This document shows, piece by piece, positions 18,301-27,757 of a stretch of 52,268 nucleotides of DNA. The notes under the pieces were generated by a model. It saw only the letters and a list, made by a program, of their open reading frames with translations, did no database searches and was not told where the DNA came from. The stretch is taken from positions 1 through 52,268 of the forward strand of contig JADZEF010000393.1 in the NCBI GenBank assembly GCA_020850695.1. Direction: 5' to 3'. This DNA comes from Planctomycetaceae bacterium. GTDB lineage: Bacteria > Planctomycetota > Planctomycetia > Planctomycetales > Planctomycetaceae. The first letter of the stretch is position 1. The number at the start of each line of letters is the position of its first letter. The position numbers were made by a program, and so were the translations under genes.

Positions 18301-18331
18301 GTGCGGAGCGGTTTGTGACGCCGCCCCGCAC
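18301..18331 (+). terminator. Hairpin terminator after hemerythrin-like gene
   Basis: Arms GTGCGGAGCGG and CCGCCCCGCAC (one A-C mismatch) enclose a 9-base loop. The tail CTTCCTTG is only weakly U-rich. The rest of the 323-base gap to the next gene (18240-18563) shows no gene. Confidence 0.55.
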
Positions 18332-18563
18332 CTTCCTTGCGTATGATGCCTGAAATTCCTCAATGCTTCTCGACTCCCCGCAGGTTCTCACCTTTCTGTG
18401 CGGGCCACTCCTCCGTAAGCCTTTTCGTAGCGGCGCCTCTCTTTCGCGAATCGCGATTGGAGAACGCGCGAGCCGAGTTTCTCGGCGAACGATTCTCTCC
18501 CCGAGAGTATTCGCTCGCGGCAAACTCGTTCTCAATCTGCTCGAACCATGAAAGTTGTTGCCT

Positions 18564-19784
18564 ATGACCGCGCTCCTGCCCGAAAACCCGGCCACGAAAA
18601 AAGTCGCTCGAGAGGCGGAAGAGAGTGAAACGCTCCGCTTCCATCCGTCCGCCCGCAACACCATTGGCGTCGAGCTGGAACTGCAGATCCTGGATTCGGT
18701 GACGGGCGACCTCGCGCCGGGATCGGTGCGGATACTGAAGGTGTGCGAGCAGGAGAAGGTGGAGGGCGTGTCGGCCGAACTGATGCAGTCGATGATCGAG
18801 ATCAAGACGGGCATCTGCGCGAACGTCGTCGAGGCCCGCGATCAACTGCTGCCGGTGCTTCGAAAGGTACGCAACATCGCCCATTCGCTTGGATACCAGT
18901 TGGCGCTCGGCGGCACCCATCCGTTTCACCGGGGGACAAGTGCAGCGGTCTATCCCGCGGAGCGCTACGAGCGAATCCAGGAAAGGCTCGCATGGCTGAC
19001 CTATCAGCGCGTGGTCTTCGGCCTGCATGTCCATGTCGGCATGCCGGGGGGCGACATGGCGATGGGCGTCATCAGCATGCTGGTGCGTTACCTGCCGCAC
19101 CTGCTGGCCGCTTCGGCCAGTTCTCCCTTCTGGCACGGTGAGGACACCGGTCTCGCGTCGAGCCGCTCGGCCCTGTACCGGATGCTTCCCCATTCCGGCG
19201 TGCCGATGTATTTCTACAATTGGAAGGAGTTCCGCAACTTCTATCGGGTCATGAAGGACACCGGAGCGATCCACTCGACGAAGGACATTTACTGGGATAT
19301 CCGACCCTGTCCGTCGTTCGGAACGATCGAGTTTCGCGTGTGCGACATGCCCCTCACGCTGAGCACGGTATTCGGAGTGACAGCCCTGATTCATTGCCTG
19401 ACCATCAGCGCCCAGCGCCTTCTGGAAGACCGCCCGCTGTTGCGTCGCGGCGACGTCCGGCGGCATTGGATGGCGGTCGAGAATCTCTGGCTTGCAACGC
19501 GGCACGGCCTCAAGGGAATGCATATCCGCACGCCTTCGGGGAAGCGGCGTTCGCTGGCCCAGGATCTTTCCGAACTGATTGAACGGCTGATGCCCATCGC
19601 CGAAGAGACGGGAGATGCCGCCTTCCTCAAGGCGCTGAGGCCCGGCGAGCAACCCGAGACCGGGGCGGACCGATTGCGGCGGATCTTCCGTGAGACGGGG
19701 GACTGGAAAGCGGTCACGACGGACATGACGCAACGCTGGTCAAAGGAACTTCAACCCGCCGGGGAAGCGGCATGTGCGAACTGA
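18564..19784 (+). CDS. Glutamate-cysteine ligase-type carboxylate-amine ligase (GCS2/YbdK family)
   Basis: A 406-residue ATP-dependent gamma-glutamyl ligase homologue. Family blocks include NTIGVELELQILD, SAELMQSMIEIKTGIC, LALGGTHPF, VFGLHVHVGM, HSTKDIYWDIRPCPSFGTIEFRVCD and an Arg-rich C-terminal segment. YbdK-type enzymes have weak gamma-glutamylcysteine activity; the EgtA group works in ergothioneine synthesis. The last 13 bases overlap the start of a class II glutamine amidotransferase, so the two proteins are probably made together and act on the same compound. ATG 18564 is preferred to the TTG at 18555. Confidence 0.9.
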   Translation: MTALLPENPATKKVAREAEESETLRFHPSARNTIGVELELQILDSVTGDLAPGSVRILKVCEQEKVEGVSAELMQSMIEIKTGICANVVEARDQLLPVLRKVRNIAHSLGYQLALGGTHPFHRGTSAAVYPAERYERIQERLAWLTYQRVVFGLHVHVGMPGGDMAMGVISMLVRYLPHLLAASASSPFWHGEDTGLASSRSALYRMLPHSGVPMYFYNWKEFRNFYRVMKDTGAIHSTKDIYWDIRPCPSFGTIEFRVCDMPLTLSTVFGVTALIHCLTISAQRLLEDRPLLRRGDVRRHWMAVENLWLATRHGLKGMHIRTPSGKRRSLAQDLSELIERLMPIAEETGDAAFLKALRPGEQPETGADRLRRIFRETGDWKAVTTDMTQRWSKELQPAGEAACAN

Positions 19785-20563
19785 TGGGGATGTCTTTCGA
19801 TCGGGCGGTCGATGCGCGGTTTTCCATCCGCGCCTTCGGCTGCCGCGACGAAGAAAACCCGGACGGCTGGGGACTGGCCTGGTATCCCGACCGTTCTCTC
19901 GCGCTGGTGAAAGAGGCGATCACGTGGCGCTCGAGCACGTACTCGAAGTTTCTCGAGAACTATCTCGGACTCAATTCCCCCATCTACATCGCCCACGTCC
20001 GAAAAAAGACGACCGGCGGGCCGGCCACGCATTCCGACACTCATCCCTTCCGCCGCGAGTATCTGGGGCGGGACGTCTGCTTTGCCCATAACGGGACGAT
20101 CGGCGATTACGCATCGCTGCACGTCGGGCGATATTGGCCTGTGGGGAACACCGATTCCGAGCGGTTGTTCTGCCATCTGCTGGACGCGATGGCGTCGCGC
20201 GGCGAGCAACTGGAAGAGCCGAAGGGGTGGGACTGGCTGGCGGACACCTTTCGCAGCATCAACCGCCGGGGCACGATGAACTGCCTGATGTCTGACGGGG
20301 TGCGGCTCTTCGCATACCGCGACCTGGCGGGATGGCAGGGACTGACGCTCCGAAAGGTTCGGTTTCAACCGCAGGAACCGCGGATCTTCGAGGATGAGAT
20401 GACGGGCGTGGCCGTGGCCGGCGACACGGAGAATCGCGGGTGCGTCGTGGCCACGCGCGCGCTCAGCGAAACCGGCTGGCACGACATTCCGCCGGGCGGC
20501 CTAGTTGTTCTGCACGCGGGTCGCATCCTTCACACGAATGCTCCGCCGCAGGTCTCACGCTGA
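19772..20563 (+). CDS. Class II glutamine amidotransferase (EgtC/YafJ-like)
   Basis: A 263-residue N-terminal-nucleophile hydrolase. Cys2 (MCELMGM) becomes the catalytic N-terminus after Met removal. IYIAHVRKKTTGG, SDTHPF and CFAHNGTIGDY are the substrate-pocket blocks of the family, and GNTDSERLF follows. There is no second synthetase domain, so it is a stand-alone gamma-glutamyl hydrolase rather than a transferase. It overlaps the GCS2-type ligase by 13 bases. By analogy with EgtA/EgtC, it may remove a gamma-glutamyl group that its partner adds, but EgtB and EgtD are not in the window. Confidence 0.88.
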   Translation: MCELMGMSFDRAVDARFSIRAFGCRDEENPDGWGLAWYPDRSLALVKEAITWRSSTYSKFLENYLGLNSPIYIAHVRKKTTGGPATHSDTHPFRREYLGRDVCFAHNGTIGDYASLHVGRYWPVGNTDSERLFCHLLDAMASRGEQLEEPKGWDWLADTFRSINRRGTMNCLMSDGVRLFAYRDLAGWQGLTLRKVRFQPQEPRIFEDEMTGVAVAGDTENRGCVVATRALSETGWHDIPPGGLVVLHAGRILHTNAPPQVSR

Positions 20564-20665
20564 GAAACGCGGTTCCGCAAGGCACGGTCCTGCAGCATCA
20601 AACAGGCAGTCCCGTGACGGAAGGGTGTGTCAGACCTCACGAAGTTCCGAGAGGCGAACCTTCGG

Positions 20666-22537
20666 CTACTCCGCCGTCGCCAACCCGCCAACGCTCGGAT
20701 TGAAGTCCGCACTCTGAGCGATCACGCGCCTGACCATAAACGCCCGCAGCGGCACCCCTTCGAAGAATTGAAGCGAAGGCGAAGGCGTCACCTGCAATCC
20801 GGAGGCCTGCAGCGTCGCCGCACGACTCTCGCGGCTCTGCCAGTCGACGGCCAGAAGAGTCCGGGGCGCATCCGGGGGGGCGTCGAGCGCGAGCGACAAA
20901 GCCGTTTCCCAGGAGTCGGCAAAGTGCTCGACCGCATTCGGACACGACGCCCGCACCGCCAGCCGGATCCGCAGCGGAATCCGCGAAGGATGCCCGAGCA
21001 GGATGATGTCCGTGACATTGCGGCCGGCAGGCAGTTGCCGCGTGAACGTCGCCAGTGCCTGATCGTCTTCGGTCGTCACGCGCGTCGAGCGAAGCCCGAA
21101 GGCGGCCGCCGTGCCGACGTGCGCGACGATCAGCGCCCCCAGCACGATCCGATGCCGCACATCCCGATCGCTCGCGGAGTCCAGCAGTTTCCAGATCGCG
21201 ACGCCCGCACCGGCAGCCGCAATGACACCCAGCAGCCAACCTCCTTCGCGGATGATTTCAGGAACCCGCTCGGCCCAGCCGGCCGACACCAGAACGATCA
21301 CTCCGGCAACAGACACGGAAACCGCCAGGGGCATCGAAATCCGCCGCGTCGCGATGTCATCAAGGCAAACCGCTCCAACGCCGGCCAGGCCGAGACTCAG
21401 CAACGCCTCCCATAATCCGATCACAAAAGGGGACGCATTCGGTTGCCCCGTCAGCGACCACCAGGCCGCCCCGCTCACCAGGATCCAGGCCAGAAGCAGC
21501 ATCTGCCCTCGCCGCCGGCGCTCGTTCTGGGAGATCGCCGCGGCCAGGCTCGAACGAACGATGCCGAAGAGCGTCAGGGCGAGCATCGGGCCCAGCAGCG
21601 GCAGCACCCGAACGAAAGCAGATCCGTCGGACGATGTCGCGTCAATCGTCGTCGAGGGAAGGTCGTTCACAGTGGCTTCGGCGACTCCCAGCGGCCAGTT
21701 CGCAAGGAAGTTCGGCTCATCGCGATGCCGCAGCGTCGGCCACCACCCCCCGACGAGGACTCCAATCAACGTCAGAAGCCCGAGAGACTTCAATGCCGGC
21801 CAGCCCGCCCAGACGGCAATCGGCTTCGGTCCCGACCATTGCTTGCGGCTGAGCGACTGGCCACGCAACCCCAGCACATACAACAAGAGGATGACGAGGA
21901 TCCCGGTCGCCAGAGGCCCGCCCGAGAGGATGCACGCTCCCAGCGATGCCCCTCCGCCGACGAGCTTCAGCCAGTGGCGACGCGAACCCCGCTCGATGTG
22001 CCCAAGGAATCCCCACATCGCCGTCAGTGCGAAGAACACTCCCAGAGACGACGGACCGCAGCGTCCCGCCAGCACCAGCAGGCTCCCCTGGAAGCCTCCG
22101 AGGATAGCCCCCCAGAATGCAGCTTTCTCCGAGACCGCGACACGCAAGACCTGCACAAACATGAACACGCTGGCCGCCGTCGCGGCGTACGAAACGGCGA
22201 TGAGCGCCAGTGTCGTATCCGCATTCGTCAGCCGCAGCAGTGCGATCGTCAGCCAGGTTCCCAAGGGAGGCTGAGACCGCAGGGCGCCCGCCGCTCCTTC
22301 GCGAGGGGGCGAGATGATCTGGGTTTGGACCGGAACGGATTTCAGCTCGATCGCCCGCAATCCCCACAACGCATCGGCTTCCGTCTGGTTCCGCATCTGA
22401 AGCGCGGCCAGCGGCGGAAGGACGCAGATGAGCATCAGCAGCGGCGATAGGGCCGACGTACGGCGCAGCAGCGGGAACATCTCCGCGGCCGGCTTGCGAG
22501 CCATCAGGACCAGTTGTGTATCGTCGACGTCATCCAT
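20666..22537 (-). CDS. GT39/ArnT-like polytopic membrane protein
   Basis: A 623-residue inner-membrane protein with about 11-13 hydrophobic spans and a C-terminal periplasmic domain of some 150 residues. RSQPPLGTWL after the first span and loop resembles the H/Q-PPL...L motif of dolichyl- or undecaprenyl-phosphate-mannosyltransferase-type (GT39, PMT_2) enzymes, and EADALWGLRAIELKS occupies the place of the first acidic loop. Transfer of a sugar from a lipid carrier is inferred; the acceptor is unknown. It converges on the amidotransferase gene and lies downstream of hisB beyond a large inverted repeat. Confidence 0.7.
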   Translation of the reverse strand: MDDVDDTQLVLMARKPAAEMFPLLRRTSALSPLLMLICVLPPLAALQMRNQTEADALWGLRAIELKSVPVQTQIISPPREGAAGALRSQPPLGTWLTIALLRLTNADTTLALIAVSYAATAASVFMFVQVLRVAVSEKAAFWGAILGGFQGSLLVLAGRCGPSSLGVFFALTAMWGFLGHIERGSRRHWLKLVGGGASLGACILSGGPLATGILVILLLYVLGLRGQSLSRKQWSGPKPIAVWAGWPALKSLGLLTLIGVLVGGWWPTLRHRDEPNFLANWPLGVAEATVNDLPSTTIDATSSDGSAFVRVLPLLGPMLALTLFGIVRSSLAAAISQNERRRRGQMLLLAWILVSGAAWWSLTGQPNASPFVIGLWEALLSLGLAGVGAVCLDDIATRRISMPLAVSVSVAGVIVLVSAGWAERVPEIIREGGWLLGVIAAAGAGVAIWKLLDSASDRDVRHRIVLGALIVAHVGTAAAFGLRSTRVTTEDDQALATFTRQLPAGRNVTDIILLGHPSRIPLRIRLAVRASCPNAVEHFADSWETALSLALDAPPDAPRTLLAVDWQSRESRAATLQASGLQVTPSPSLQFFEGVPLRAFMVRRVIAQSADFNPSVGGLATAE

Positions 22538-22600
22538 GGGAGCAAGTCAGAAGGCGCCGATGGTCGTCTTTCGCGACGAGGACGAGGAGAAATCCGAAGA

Positions 22601-22714
22601 CTGAAAATCAAATGACTAAGGAAAGTCGAAAACTCAGAATGTCAAAAGGCATTCGATTCGATCTTTTTGACTTTGACCTTTTGACGTTTCCTTAGACATT
22701 GGAATTTCAGATTT
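22601..22714. repeat. 114-bp imperfect inverted repeat
   Basis: The left arm (22601-22649) and right arm (22677-22714) share CTGAAA, AATG.CTAAGGAAA and GTCAAAAGG in inverted order; the left arm has a 15-base insertion. The segment is AT-rich and sits in the hisB-GT39 gap, which otherwise holds no gene. It could be a degenerate dispersed element or a large 3' stem-loop. Confidence 0.65.
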
Positions 22715-22775
22715 CGATACTTTCACATCGTTGGAGCGAACGACCACTACGTGACGACCAACAATGCAGCGTCCT

Positions 22776-23363
22776 TCAGAGTACCCCTTTGGACGACGGA
22801 ACGCCTGTCTGGCGCGGGTCGACCGCGATCGCCTGCCGCAGCGCCCGGGCCGTCGCCTTGAACGTCGCCTCGGCGATGTGATGGCTGTTGCTGCCGTAGT
22901 GCATCAGAAGGTGCAGGTTCATCTGCGCATTCGACGACACCGCCTGCCAGAACTCGCGGATGAGCTGCGAGTCGAACTCGCCGATCTTCTCGGTCGGAAT
23001 CGTCACGTTCCAGACGAACCAGCTGCGCCCCGAGAGGTCGAGCGCCGACGTCACCAGCGTCTCTTCCATCGGCAGCGTCATCGACCCGTACCGCACAATT
23101 CCTTTCTTGTCCCCCACGGCCTCGGCCAGCGCCTTGCCGAGGCAGATGCCGACATCTTCGACCGTGTGATGCTGGTCGATGTGCAGATCTCCCTTCGCCT
23201 TCACCGTCAGATCGATGAGGGAGTGCTTGGCGAACAGCGTCAGCATGTGATCGAAGAAACCGACTCCCGTCTCGACGTGCGGCGTGCCAGTGCCATCGAG
23301 GTTGAGTGACAGTTCGATGGACGTCTCGGCGGTGGAGCGTTGGATTCTTGCGATGCGGGCCAT
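22776..23363 (-). CDS. hisB: Imidazoleglycerol-phosphate dehydratase
   Basis: Sixth step of histidine synthesis: dehydrates imidazoleglycerol phosphate to imidazoleacetol phosphate. The 195 residues are the monofunctional length, without the phosphatase domain of the enteric fusion. Manganese-binding blocks are [33 protein letters not shown] and [16 protein letters not shown]. It lies 160 bases downstream of hisC on the same strand; the product of HisB is the substrate of HisC, so the pair is functionally adjacent. The other his genes are not in the window. Confidence 0.97.
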   Translation of the reverse strand: MARIARIQRSTAETSIELSLNLDGTGTPHVETGVGFFDHMLTLFAKHSLIDLTVKAKGDLHIDQHHTVEDVGICLGKALAEAVGDKKGIVRYGSMTLPMEETLVTSALDLSGRSWFVWNVTIPTEKIGEFDSQLIREFWQAVSSNAQMNLHLLMHYGSNSHHIAEATFKATARALRQAIAVDPRQTGVPSSKGVL

Positions 23364-23407
23364 GGCGAAGCGTGTTTCATGAGATCGAGTTCCACCGGCT
23401 TGCCCCG

Positions 23408-23480
23408 GTGGTGAAATGACTGATCGGCTACGTTACACGAGTTCGACGGTGGGCAGATAGCTGGCCAGTCATTTCACCGC
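23408..23480. repeat. Inverted repeat between hisC and hisB
   Basis: A 14-base arm at 23408-23421 (GTGGTGAAATGACT) and its inverted partner at 23467-23480 match at 13 positions around a 45-base loop. In the hisC-hisB transcript this would form a stem-loop that could tune expression of hisB. Confidence 0.5.
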
Positions 23481-23523
23481 CGGAACAAGAGCGGTGGGGC
23501 TCAGCAATCTTTTGCGTCGTAAT

Positions 23524-24600
23524 TCAAACGATCTGCCGCAGTGCCGTCAGCAGACCGTTGATTTCGTCGTCCGTGCCGACCGAGATCCGCAGCCCATCGA
23601 GAAATTCGTTCGCCGCCCAGGTCACTCCGGGGAACTTCATGTAGCGAATGAGGATTTTGCGGGCATTGAGGGCTTCGTAGATCTCTTTGTGCCCGCCGTT
23701 CGGCCGCGTGCACCAGACGAAGTTCGCCTGGCTGTCGACGACGGTGAAACCGAGTTCGCGCAGGGCCGACGTCATCCGCGTCCTTGTCGCCCGGATCTTG
23801 CGGGCGTTCTCCTGCATCGTCGCCTGATCTTCCAGGGCGGCCGTTGCCCCGGCCAGCGAGAGGGTGTCGCAGTTGTAGCTGTCCTTCACCTTCTGCATCC
23901 CGCGGATCATGTCGGGATGGGCGATGGCAAAGCCGAACCGCAGGCCGGCGAGGCTGTAGCTCTTGCTGAAAGACCGAGTCACGACGATCTGACGGCCGAG
24001 TTCGCTCTTGAGAATCTCGCCGCGGTGCGGGACATCGGCGAAGTCGCCGTAGGCTTCATCGAGGACCAGGACACCCTTCGGCGGAACGAGCTTGAGGAGA
24101 TCGTCCTGCGACCAGCGGTTGCCGGTTGGGGAGTTGGGGTTGGGGACGAAGACGAGCTTCGTCTGTTCGACGATTGGGCGGGCGGTCGCGTGGTTGATCG
24201 AATAGTCCGCGTTCAGCATCAGTCGACGGCACTTCGCCCCTTGAATGTCGGCGAGCGTCTCGTAGAGGATGTAGCTCGGATACGGATAGGCGACAAATTC
24301 GTGCGGGTCGACGAACGATCGCATCAGGATCGTGAGGTTTTCGTCGCTGCCGTTGGCGGGGAGAAACCAGTCGGGTTCGAGATTGAAAAGATTGGCCGCC
24401 GCCTTGCAGAAACGCTTCCCCAGCGGGTCGGGATAGATATTGAGCCGGCCGCCGGCGGCGGTGCGGATAGCCTCAACCACCGCAGGAGACGGGGGATACG
24501 GATTCTCGTTGGTGTTGAGCTTGATCCAGCCCGTGTCCTGCGGCTGTTCACCCGGCATGTAACCGGCGATGCGTTCGATGTCGGGGCGGAAGAGGGACAT
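23524..24600 (-). CDS. hisC: Histidinol-phosphate aminotransferase
   Basis: A 358-residue class I/II PLP aminotransferase that converts imidazoleacetol phosphate and glutamate to histidinol phosphate. Blocks seen: KLNTNENPYPPSP, LPANGSDENLTILMR, FVPNPNSPTGNRW, VLDEAYGDFAD and the PLP lysine in TRSFSKSYSLAGLRFGFA. MSLFRPDIERIAGY at 24600 is the family start; the longer frame to 24678 covers a low-complexity spacer. It precedes hisB, with which it probably forms a two-gene unit. Confidence 0.95.
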   Translation of the reverse strand: MSLFRPDIERIAGYMPGEQPQDTGWIKLNTNENPYPPSPAVVEAIRTAAGGRLNIYPDPLGKRFCKAAANLFNLEPDWFLPANGSDENLTILMRSFVDPHEFVAYPYPSYILYETLADIQGAKCRRLMLNADYSINHATARPIVEQTKLVFVPNPNSPTGNRWSQDDLLKLVPPKGVLVLDEAYGDFADVPHRGEILKSELGRQIVVTRSFSKSYSLAGLRFGFAIAHPDMIRGMQKVKDSYNCDTLSLAGATAALEDQATMQENARKIRATRTRMTSALRELGFTVVDSQANFVWCTRPNGGHKEIYEALNARKILIRYMKFPGVTWAANEFLDGLRISVGTDDEINGLLTALRQIV

Positions 24601-24735
24601 GCGGGGCGAGGGAGAGGTAGGGATGGAGTGACAGAGGGACGGAGCGAGATGGACGTGCCGAGGTTCGGGAGAGGTCAACGGTATTGCTGCCGCGGGGGGG
24701 TGGTCAAGGGCGGCTGTTGGTGTTGCCTTCCCGCT

Positions 24736-27618
24736 CTACTCCCCTCCCGCCCGCAGCCGCAAACCGCGCGGCAGCGATTCGCCGAAGATCAGTCCCTGTT
24801 CCTGCTCGTCAAGCGTTCCGCCGTCCCGAACCAGCGTCGTGAAGTGGGCCGGAGCATTGCGAGCGACGAGCCACTCGGCCACCTCGTTCCGCAGCGATTC
24901 GGAGAGGTCGCGGAAGCGATCGCCCGTCTTCCGAGCCGCCTGCATCACCGCGAGAGTCAATGTGCCGTCAGAGATGTCCAGCGGCATGATGCGGGCGAGC
25001 CACGAGCGGACGGTGTCGACCGGCAGGACTGCATTGAGCGGACCATACAGCGGCACGCGCGCGGCGACGCGTCCCAGGGCCCACAACATGGCCGGACGGA
25101 CGTTCGCAATTCGCGGGTCTTCGACGACGTCGACGATCATCTTTCCCAACTCTGACCGAAGCTGGTTCGACAGGAGTTCGAACGAGCCCAGCATCCGCCA
25201 GATCTCGGCCATCTCATGCGCGCCTGCCGCACCGCCAATCACCGCAGACGCTTTCTTGCTCCCCTTCATGGTCTTGATCATCTGCCGCAGCGCTGCCATG
25301 TGAGGCGTGGCGAGCGCATTCTGGTGCCCCGCCTCAAGGCCTCCCGCAATCCGCCGCCACAGCGTCCAGAACTCGGCCCGGCATTGCGGGGCGGGATGAG
25401 CCAGCTTGCCGTTGAGCGACTTCCATGTCTCGGCGACGCGCCAGTCGTCGACGGCTAGCCCATATCCCGGCCGGAGCGAGAATCCGAGCAGGTTAAGCCA
25501 CCGCGCCTCATGCTGCGGGGAACGACGACGTCCCGCCTCGTTCGCCATCAGCGCTTCCCACAGACGGCGAAGCAACGTCGGCGGCCAGTCGTCCCGGCCC
25601 GAGCCGATCGCCTCGGTCAGCCGCCGCATCAGCGACTCTGGCTTGTCTCCTTCCGCGCCGCCGCCGCCCGGTCCGAACGTCGCCTCGATGTGGCGTCGAC
25701 TCGAGTCCCACACCGATTCATCAAACACACCGCCGCGCTCACCCGCTCCTTCGTGACCATCGGCGTCGGTCTGCGTCGCCGCTCGCACGTCGAACTGCAG
25801 CCGCCAAGTCCTCTTCCCCCCCACCTCCCCGCACCACAGGTCGAGCGTGCCGATCTCCGTCAGCCGGGCATGAAGATTGACCGACATCGTTCCCGTATCA
25901 CCCTTCTTTCCGGTCTTGAGGACGGTGCGGATCGGCGGCAGCGCCGTCATCTGCTCCCGGTCGATTGGGACGAGAGCCCCGGGACGATCGGTGAGCCGCG
26001 TGCTCGAAACATACAGCGGGAACTCGACCGGTTCGCTGATCAGCAGGTCGAACGTCCGCTCGGTCAGGTCGACATCGTGTCCCGGTTCGACCCCGGCCGG
26101 CACGAGGCAGATCGCCGCGGGCGGGTCGCTGTCGACACCGATGTAGTAGGTCCGCGCCAGCCCCGCCGCAATCCGCACCCCTTCCCCGCGCCGTACCATG
26201 CCGTAGTAGGCGGCTCCGTGGGCCACGGCCAGGTCGAGCCGGTCGTTGCGAAGGATCTGCGGTTCCCAGCCCCCTTGTCCGAACCAGTCTCTTAACGCAT
26301 CGATCAGACGCTCGCGAACGAGATGGGACTCGAACACGCCGCCGTTGAACAGCACGATGTCCGGGCGTGCGGGATCGATGGCGCTAGTCGACTTGCCACT
26401 CCCCGCAGCCGTCAGCCCTCCGATCAACTCGTCCCCCGCGTGCCGGTGAGCGGTCAGGAATGCCGCGAGATACTTCGTCATCGCCGGATCGGGGGCGTAA
26501 GGGAGCCCGAATTCCTGAAACCCGCTGCGGCGCTGCTCGGGTCGGACATCCAGCGGCACTCGCGGCAGGAATCCATCGAGAAGCACCTGCTGAACCTCTT
26601 CGCGAGTCACCTCGACCTGCAGGCTGCCGCCGATCAATCGCGACCCGCTCCCCGGAAGCGTCAGCGTCATTCGCTCGGGCGGCTTCGTGCCCAAAAGCGA
26701 CTCCTTCGCGGACCGGCATGTCCGCACGAGCACGCTCCACTGTCGCGGCTCGAGCTTCCGGTCCCCCATCAATTTCTTTTCGACGTGATGGGCAAGGGCC
26801 AGATCGAAATTGTCTCCGCCAAGGATCAGGTGGTCTCCCACCGCCACGCGGTGGAACTGCACCTTGTCGTTCGAATTTCCTTCCGCTCGCCGCACCCGAA
26901 TCAGCGTGAAGTCGGTCGTTCCCCCGCCGATGTCGCAGACGAGGATCTTCTGCCCCGGCGAAACGCGCTTTTCCCAGTCGTCCTTGTGATGGTCGATCCA
27001 CGCATAGAACGCCGCTTGCGGTTCCTCGATAAGGACAACCCGCGGGAACCCCGCCTGCTTCGCCGCCGCGATGGTCAACTCGCGGGCCACTTCATCAAAC
27101 GATGCGGGGAGCGTGAGGACGACATCCTGCTTCTCGATTGGCTCGGTGGGGAAGCGATGATTCCACGCATCGCGGATGTGGCCGAGATATCGAGCGCTCA
27201 CCTCGACCGGCGAAAGGCGATCGACGTCTTCGGCCCCGTGCCAGGGAAGCAGCGCGGCGGTGCGGTCGACCCCCGCATGACACAACCAGCTCTTCGCCGA
27301 ATTGATCATCCGCCCTGGAACGAGCGTTCCGTGATCGCGGGCGAAAAAGCCGACGCTGAACTTCGGCTCGGACCGGCTCCACGGGAGGCGAAGTGCTCCG
27401 CTGGGAAGCTCGCCAGGGGCCGGCTGGTAGTGAAACGACGGAAGCGTATCGCGGCTTTCCACCTGCCCCGGAGCAACGAGTTGCGGGATAGGCAACGTCC
27501 GGACACGCCACGGCGTCTCGGCCGTGTCCACGTACTCGACCGCCGAGTTGGTCGTCCCGAGGTCGATTCCGATGACGAAGCGAACAGGATTCGGCTCGGC
27601 TTCCGCAGGGGACGTCAT
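24736..27618 (-). CDS. Hsp70-like ATPase with long C-terminal region (DUF3731 type)
   Basis: A 960-residue Hsp70-superfamily protein. The nucleotide-binding domain covers about residues 10-480: phosphate-1 loop GIDLGTTNSAVEYV, LPASFDEVARELTIAAAKQAGF, IEEPQAAFYAW, phosphate-2 loop CDIGGGTTDFTLI, GGDNFDLALA and VLFNGGVFES. The remaining half is not a DnaK substrate domain but a long helical region as in the DUF3731-containing Hsp70 proteins of proteobacteria and planctomycetes. No DnaJ, GrpE or second Hsp70 gene is adjacent. The role is unknown; a scaffold or specialised chaperone is likely. Confidence 0.85.
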   Translation of the reverse strand: MTSPAEAEPNPVRFVIGIDLGTTNSAVEYVDTAETPWRVRTLPIPQLVAPGQVESRDTLPSFHYQPAPGELPSGALRLPWSRSEPKFSVGFFARDHGTLVPGRMINSAKSWLCHAGVDRTAALLPWHGAEDVDRLSPVEVSARYLGHIRDAWNHRFPTEPIEKQDVVLTLPASFDEVARELTIAAAKQAGFPRVVLIEEPQAAFYAWIDHHKDDWEKRVSPGQKILVCDIGGGTTDFTLIRVRRAEGNSNDKVQFHRVAVGDHLILGGDNFDLALAHHVEKKLMGDRKLEPRQWSVLVRTCRSAKESLLGTKPPERMTLTLPGSGSRLIGGSLQVEVTREEVQQVLLDGFLPRVPLDVRPEQRRSGFQEFGLPYAPDPAMTKYLAAFLTAHRHAGDELIGGLTAAGSGKSTSAIDPARPDIVLFNGGVFESHLVRERLIDALRDWFGQGGWEPQILRNDRLDLAVAHGAAYYGMVRRGEGVRIAAGLARTYYIGVDSDPPAAICLVPAGVEPGHDVDLTERTFDLLISEPVEFPLYVSSTRLTDRPGALVPIDREQMTALPPIRTVLKTGKKGDTGTMSVNLHARLTEIGTLDLWCGEVGGKRTWRLQFDVRAATQTDADGHEGAGERGGVFDESVWDSSRRHIEATFGPGGGGAEGDKPESLMRRLTEAIGSGRDDWPPTLLRRLWEALMANEAGRRRSPQHEARWLNLLGFSLRPGYGLAVDDWRVAETWKSLNGKLAHPAPQCRAEFWTLWRRIAGGLEAGHQNALATPHMAALRQMIKTMKGSKKASAVIGGAAGAHEMAEIWRMLGSFELLSNQLRSELGKMIVDVVEDPRIANVRPAMLWALGRVAARVPLYGPLNAVLPVDTVRSWLARIMPLDISDGTLTLAVMQAARKTGDRFRDLSESLRNEVAEWLVARNAPAHFTTLVRDGGTLDEQEQGLIFGESLPRGLRLRAGGE

Positions 27619-27728
27619 GTCGTCTCGAAGTCTGGTGGTAGTCGGAACGAGAGGCAGTCATTGTACTTGAAATCTCGAGCGCGTCGTACGATCGGGCCAC
27701 GCCGAGATCCGCCGATCAACTTCCGCCG

Positions 27729-27757
27729 TTGTAGATTTTTCCAGCGACTACTAAAAT
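27729..27757 (+). promoter_or_regulatory. metK promoter
   Basis: TTGTAG (27729-27734), a 17-bp spacer and TAAAAT (27752-27757) give a sigma-70-type promoter with a leader of about 120 bases. Near the leader's end a small hairpin (TCCGG...CCGGA, 27843-27858) is followed after six bases by TTTTTT (27865-27870), which could attenuate, but I cannot match a known SAM riboswitch. Confidence 0.5.
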
